Assembly: GCA_003313425.1 (NCBI GenBank)
Contig: NHZP01000002.1
Span: 434,001-498,000, forward strand
Source: Pseudopyrenochaeta lycopersici
Taxonomy: Eukaryota > Ascomycota > Dothideomycetes > Pleosporales > Pseudopyrenochaetaceae
Direction of reading: 5' to 3'
DNA: 64,000 bases
Position 1 is the stretch's first letter. Each line of letters opens with the position of its first letter. The notes beneath the pieces are model-generated. The model was not told the origin of the DNA, searched no databases, and saw only the letters and a program-made list of their open reading frames with translations. The position numbers and the translations under genes were made by a program. Positions 59,832 through 64,000 of the stretch are shown here, one piece after another.

Positions 59832-62800
59832 TCAGCCACCACGGCCACCACCGTAAGGATTATGTCGATAGTTGTTGGTTCTACCACCACCACGATAATT
59901 CGCGCCTGGCTTGCCTGCGTTCTTCGGTCCGGTGGGTGCATTGATAGGGGCTTGACTAGGCCCAGCTGGAGGTTGAGAAGAACCTTGACGGCTGCGGTTG
60001 TTTTGCTTGAAATTGTTACCGCCGCCGTGGTGCATACCTCGGCCCCCACCGCCAGGGCCAGAGGGAATAGAGGGCTGTGGGGCATCGTCGTACATTCCCT
60101 CCCAGCTCGTAGGACCGCCCTGGCCACCATAGCCACCTAGTTGTTGCTGACGACGTGCTTGCTGTTGTTCGTACTTCTGCTGCTCGAAAGCCATTTGTTC
60201 TTGAGGTGTATACCCTGGCCTTGGCCCAGCCTGGGGGCCACCACCCATCATACCCTGACCTCCGCCTTGCATCTGCATCTGCTGCATCTGCTGCATTTGT
60301 TGCATCTGCATTGGGTTCATTCCCTGACCCATCATTTGAGGGTTTGGAGATCCGGTGCCACGGTTCATGTTCTGACCCATCATCTGCTGTTGCATTTGTT
60401 GCATTTGCATTGGATTCATACCGCCCATGCCTCCCATGGGATTTGGCATGCCGCCACCTTGCTGTGAAGCGAGGGTTTGTTGCATGTTTTGAAAGTACGC
60501 TTGCATACGCTGCCAGTATTGGGCCATCATAGCTGGACTCATGGCACTGTTGCCGCCACCTTGTTGTTGGTTGTTCTGATTATCATAGCTTCCACCGTTG
60601 CCGTGGCCGTTACTGCCATTGTCGCGATTGTTAAACTTATTCCCGCGACCGAATTTTCTGTTGTCGCCTCCTTCATCATCCTTCATGTTGCCCCGGGGTT
60701 GGGCTCGCTTGACTTCAATAGGCTTGCCGAGTATCTGGAGGGGGCCTTTTAAGGTAGCATCTACAGCCGCGTCTCCATCAAAGGTAACGAATCCAAAGCC
60801 ACGGGGTCGGCCGGTCTCTTTGTCCATCATTAGTGTGGCGTCGACGACTCGGCCAAACTGCTTAAAGAAGTTTGTGAAGTCTTCCTCAGTCGCTTCCTGG
60901 CTAACGCCGCCAACGAAGATTTTGCTCGTTCTCTCTTGCTCTTCCCGAGGAATGGCTCGCTTGGGATCGATCTAGTCAACGTCAGAACGAAGTTTATAAT
61001 GTTATCAGTAGAGTGGGACGCACTATTTTACCATCGAGGTAGTGCTCCTTCACCATGACAGTGTTGACGCATTTGGGGTCCTTGAACGTGAGGAAACCGA
61101 ATCCTCGCGAGCGACCAGTTGCGGAGTCTCGCATAACGGTACACTCGCTAACCTCACCAAATTGTGAGAAGTAATCCTTGAGAGATTCTGGGGTTTGTTG
61201 TTAGCAGGCTCACGTCTAGCAAATCAAAACGATATGCAACAAGTGAGAAACATCAAAGAGATAATGGAACTGTCATGTAGTCGAGGGTAAAACGTACGTT
61301 CTGTAGTCTCCCAGTTCAGGCCACCTATGAACATTTTTCTGCGATTGAAGTCAGTATACCACAAGTTGGCAAAGAATACGAAAAGTAAGCATGCTTCTAG
61401 AAGGCCGAGGCGCATCAAAGGTCTTCAATTGGGCTGCGTGCAAAGTATAATTCCCAATAGTACACACGCATGTCGAACTAGTAGTATTGACGCCCCTCAT
61501 ATTTTGTAGAACCGGCGTTGACGTCCAAAAACTAAAGTTTTGAGCCAACTGGTCCCTTCAGATGAATATGTGGGACCACCAGAGCAGCCACTAGACTGTT
61601 GTAGTGGAAATGTCCAACGTGATTGTTGAGACAGGTCATAGGCAACGCGATGGCCATCTTCGCAGTCGCAGTTGTTGAGATTAGGCGTACGTACGGACCG
61701 TCGAGAAATGAATAGTCTGTGGCCGAAGTCTGGAAAGGTCTGCGCCACAAACGTCTGGTGGCATCTTGGTGTAAGAGTGTCGTCTGGAAAGTGCGAGTAC
61801 CGTGCCTTTTCTTTGGTTGCCTCGTACAGGACAAGTCGAAGAGTGTTCATATGTGACCATATGCGGCATTCCGCAGATACGTGGATGCTTAAGCGAGCAT
61901 ACGGCTGAGCCCCCTCTATGAACCAAAATATTGACCTCGTAGCGTGCACCCAATCATGACGGCAGGCGAATGGAATCCAAATTCTCAAAGTCCACCATTC
62001 GAGGTTCAAAAGTAGCCCTGCAAAGGCACAGTGTGTTCGGATGAAGCGTCTGTGTTCTGCTATGGACTCAAGCGAAGATGTCTGAACAGGCAATCTTACA
62101 GCTCGATGGCTACTTTCAGCTCGCGTTACTGGTACGCGCTATCAAGTACCTAGGTATATATCGACATGAGGCGCTGCCAAAAGTATCCGGCAAGCTGCGA
62201 TGATCCTCGCGTAAGGCGTAGTGCTGAGTGGTCTGAGTATAGCAGAGCCGTTGTCTATTATGCTCCAGCTTCTTCCAACAACCAAACCTGGCGGCATCGT
62301 TCGCCATGCTTCGAACGCTGCACCAACCTGGTAATTTATGTACTGCAAGTGTTTGCAAACAGCCCAGCTCCTGAGCCTGCATGCCAGGCCATGTAATATC
62401 CGTATCCCCATGCACTCGTGGATGGAAAACCACGCGGAGAGGTCCAGGCTTGTACCATGATCATGGCCCCAGGGATGCTTCGTCTCATATCCAACTCCTC
62501 TGAATTCTGAACATAGACCCGCCACGCAGAACCACGCCGTTGCAGAAGCATGTGGCTGCCTGTCCGCTGATTCGGGGTGCATTGCGACATCTGTTTATAT
62601 GCTGCCGTCGTAGTTGCCTTATACCTTGTGATGCGCCTCTGAAGTCTTACTGCAAAATCAAGCACTGTGAACTTACCCGTCTTCTTTTACATTGATCGGC
62701 CCATAATTATCGTCGTCCATGGGTGGGTTGTCATAGGACTGCTCGCCGCCACCGCTGCCACCATGGTTGTAGCCTGACTGATCCATGTTCATATCGTCAG

Positions 62801-63091
62801 CCCCAGCAGCCGGTGCCTGCCACGAGGCCGCGCCGTCCTGGCCGCCATTCTGGGCTGTATCTGCAACATGCGAAGTCGCGGGCTCTGCCTGGACAGGCTC
62901 AGGCTCGGCTTTTGGTGGTGGTGCTGCTACTGCAGGCTTTGGTGCTGGTTCTTCATCATACCTGGCAACATGTCAGTGATGAGTTGGGGGGGGGGGGGGG
63001 TAGTAGAGCAGACTCCGTGGGGCTCAGTCGCACGGCCTGGGCGGACTCACAGATCGTCGAAAATATCGTCCTCAAAGTTCTCGTCGGCCAT
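59832..63091 (-). CDS. HRP1: Hrp1/Nab4-like two-RRM mRNA-binding protein
   Basis: Exons 63091-63051, 62961-62677, 61338-61298, 61187-61024 and 60971-59832 give 556 residues. An acidic N-terminus precedes two RRMs: the first with KMFIGGLNW and SRGFGFLTF, the second with KIFVGGVSQ and PRGFGFVTF. The C-terminus is a Gly/Gln/Met/Asn-rich low-complexity domain with RGG-like ends. Yeast Hrp1 binds UA-rich signals as cleavage factor IB and shuttles with mRNA in export and nonsense-mediated decay. Intron 2 is about 1.34 kb, far longer than any other here. The call to HRP1 rather than a sister hnRNP (e.g. Musashi-like) rests on the RRM motifs. Confidence 0.9.
60240..60430 (-). repeat. Low-complexity Met/Gln/Gly coding repeats
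   Basis: Tandem CAGATGCAGCAG-type units encode MQQMQQ runs in the C-terminal domain of the Hrp1-like protein; length variation between strains would be expected. Confidence 0.75.
61339..62676 (-). other. Exceptionally long intron of the Hrp1-like gene
   Basis: A donor GTAAGT at 62676 and an acceptor TCGCAG ending at 61339 join exons that together restore GKMFIGGLNWETTE in phase. Open frames inside (61497-62093 and 62142-62582 on the same strand) look random and overlap no domain. Confidence 0.7.
62986..63000. repeat. Poly-G/poly-C run of 15
   Basis: 15 consecutive G on the plus strand, i.e. a C-tract inside the first intron of the Hrp1-like gene. Its true length is prone to sequencing error. 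Confidence 0.9.
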
Positions 63092-63433
63092 GTTGGCGTG
63101 GCCGAGGCTAGTGGCAGTGGCAGCTGCTGGCGGTCGAGTGGGCGCTGAAAGGGCCTGTCTTGCGAGCTACCCCAGCCGGCAAACAGTCAGTGAGGTGTCG
63201 CGCTGATTACAAGAATGGGTGAAAGAGAGACGACGAAAACGGAAGAAATGGAAGCTGGGCAGAAAAGCCGAGGGCTGGGTCCGACGTAATTGCGAGGTGA
63301 GAAGATCCTGACGGCGACGTGAGGAGATGAGAACAGAAAGCGCGCTAGTGAAGCTCCGGGCTTGGCGAGCAGGCCGCTGTGGGACACTGAGCAGCAGCGG
63401 GCGACGGCGGGGTATCGTCGCAGCACATTCACG
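63092..63433. promoter_or_regulatory. Divergent promoter between HRP1-like and edge gene
   Basis: 342 bp between two start codons on opposite strands. No specific motif is claimed. Confidence 0.45.
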
Positions 63434-64000
63434 ATGGCGTCGTCCAAGAAGCAGCAGCAGGTGGGTGCCTGCAAGGGCATTTGCGGCCATGTTCGTGTTT
63501 GCTAACAAAACGGCCAGGAAATGGTCCAGGTCGGTTCGTGCCATGCCACCTCGCACCCAGCGTCATGGCATCCAGGGTAGCTAACATGTCGCTCCCCTCG
63601 ATACAGAGCGCTCCTCGTATGTTTGCAGACGCCGAACGCGCAGACATGCGCCCCCTACTAACGCCATGCGCACAGGTCTGCCTCGCCCTTTTGGCGGACA
63701 ACGGCCAATTCCTCGTCCTCGCCGCAGAACAAGAAGGTCATTGGCGCGTCCTACTCGCACGCCGACATGCTCAACTTCAACTCGCTGTATGGCCCCATGT
63801 GCCCCAGCCGCTCTGCCGAGACTAACTGCCCAAGCACTGTTTCGGGCGCTCACTCACGGCCTCGCACCCCGCCCTCGGCCGGCCACAGTCGCGAGTCCAG
63901 CGCGGCCCCAAGCCGAAGCAGCAACACGACATCACCGCGCCCTGCACGGGCAAACTACAGCAGCTTCCTCCGCGAAACGCAACACGACTGGGGCGACGAG
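63434..64000 (+). CDS. Unrecognised gene, 3' partial at the window edge
   Basis: My model is 63434-63464, 63607-63616 and 63676->64000. It yields MASSKKQQQVERSSSASPFW, then NKKVIGASYSHADMLNFNSLYG and a Ser/Pro/Arg-rich disordered stretch running off the edge. The middle exon is only 10 nt, but its acceptor (ATACAG) and donor (GTATGT) are good, and the second intron is 59 nt with a TACTAAC branch point. Only this set of joins keeps the plausible frame open. The donor after exon 1 (GTGCCT) is weak. No family is recognised from this part. Confidence 0.55.

Noticed and set aside
61497..62093. 198-residue frame inside the long HRP1 intron, considered as an intron-encoded gene such as a homing endonuclease
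   Set aside because: No LAGLIDADG, GIY-YIG or other enzyme motif, and the composition looks random.

Overview
The window is nuclear DNA of a filamentous ascomycete (Pezizomycotina; Dothideomycetes is my guess from gene content only). The evidence is protein-coding genes on both strands broken by many 45-140 nt GT-AG introns with CTAAC/CTGAC-type branch points, plus fungus-specific families: a Zn2Cys6 regulator, an ENA sodium ATPase, VTC4, UDP-galactopyranose mutase, a Crh-type GH16 enzyme and GPI-type secreted proteins. I see no bacterial operons, CRISPR, IS elements, rRNA or convincing tRNA. The exon joins below were made by hand from splice signals, reading phase and family resemblance.

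Layout, left to right. 1-2.8 kb: the 3' part of a TBC Rab-GAP gene whose last two exons look cut off by a lost splice donor. 7.0-8.6 kb: an unrecognised Q/P-rich, probably nuclear protein. 11.2-11.8 kb: NEDD8 in four exons. 12.3-14.9 kb: a Zn2Cys6 transcription factor. 15.8-16.7 kb: a membrane RING-H2 protein. 17.9-21.3 kb: an ENA-type P-ATPase with two PacC-type sites in its promoter. 23.5-27.7 kb: a small sugar-acid group made of a D-galactonate dehydratase-like enolase and a divergent DHDPS-family aldolase, with a CCG-N7-CGG element and three CreA-like sites between them, then an alpha/beta hydrolase. 27.9-29.0 kb: a secreted GPI-type protein.

30.3-32.9 kb: the polyphosphate polymerase VTC4 with a CACGTGGG phosphate-response type box upstream. 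33.5-35.1 kb: a patatin-like lipase with unresolved N-terminus. 37.0-39.3 kb: poorly resolved hypothetical genes. 39.5-44.4 kb: divergent ALG1 (N-glycan mannosyltransferase) and an MSC2-like ER zinc transporter. 45.0-46.7 kb: ADE2. 47.2-48.0 kb: ribosomal protein eL18. 48.9-53.2 kb: head-to-head nucleotide-sugar transporter and UDP-galactopyranose mutase, a probable galactofuranose locus. 54.0-55.5 kb: PRO2 with a CpcA/Gcn4 site. 56.3-57.8 kb: Crh-like transglycosylase. 58.4-58.7 kb: small cysteine-rich secreted protein. 59.8-63.1 kb: Hrp1-like two-RRM protein with a 1.3 kb intron. 63.4 kb to the edge: the 5' end of an unrecognised gene with a 10-nt exon.

Most genes are housekeeping. Functional links inside the window are the galactonate dehydratase/aldolase pair, the UGM/transporter pair and a general cell-envelope theme (ALG1, UGM, transporter, Crh). 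Several long stretches (2.8-7.0, 8.6-11.2, 21.3-23.5 and 35.1-37.0 kb) hold no gene I can defend.
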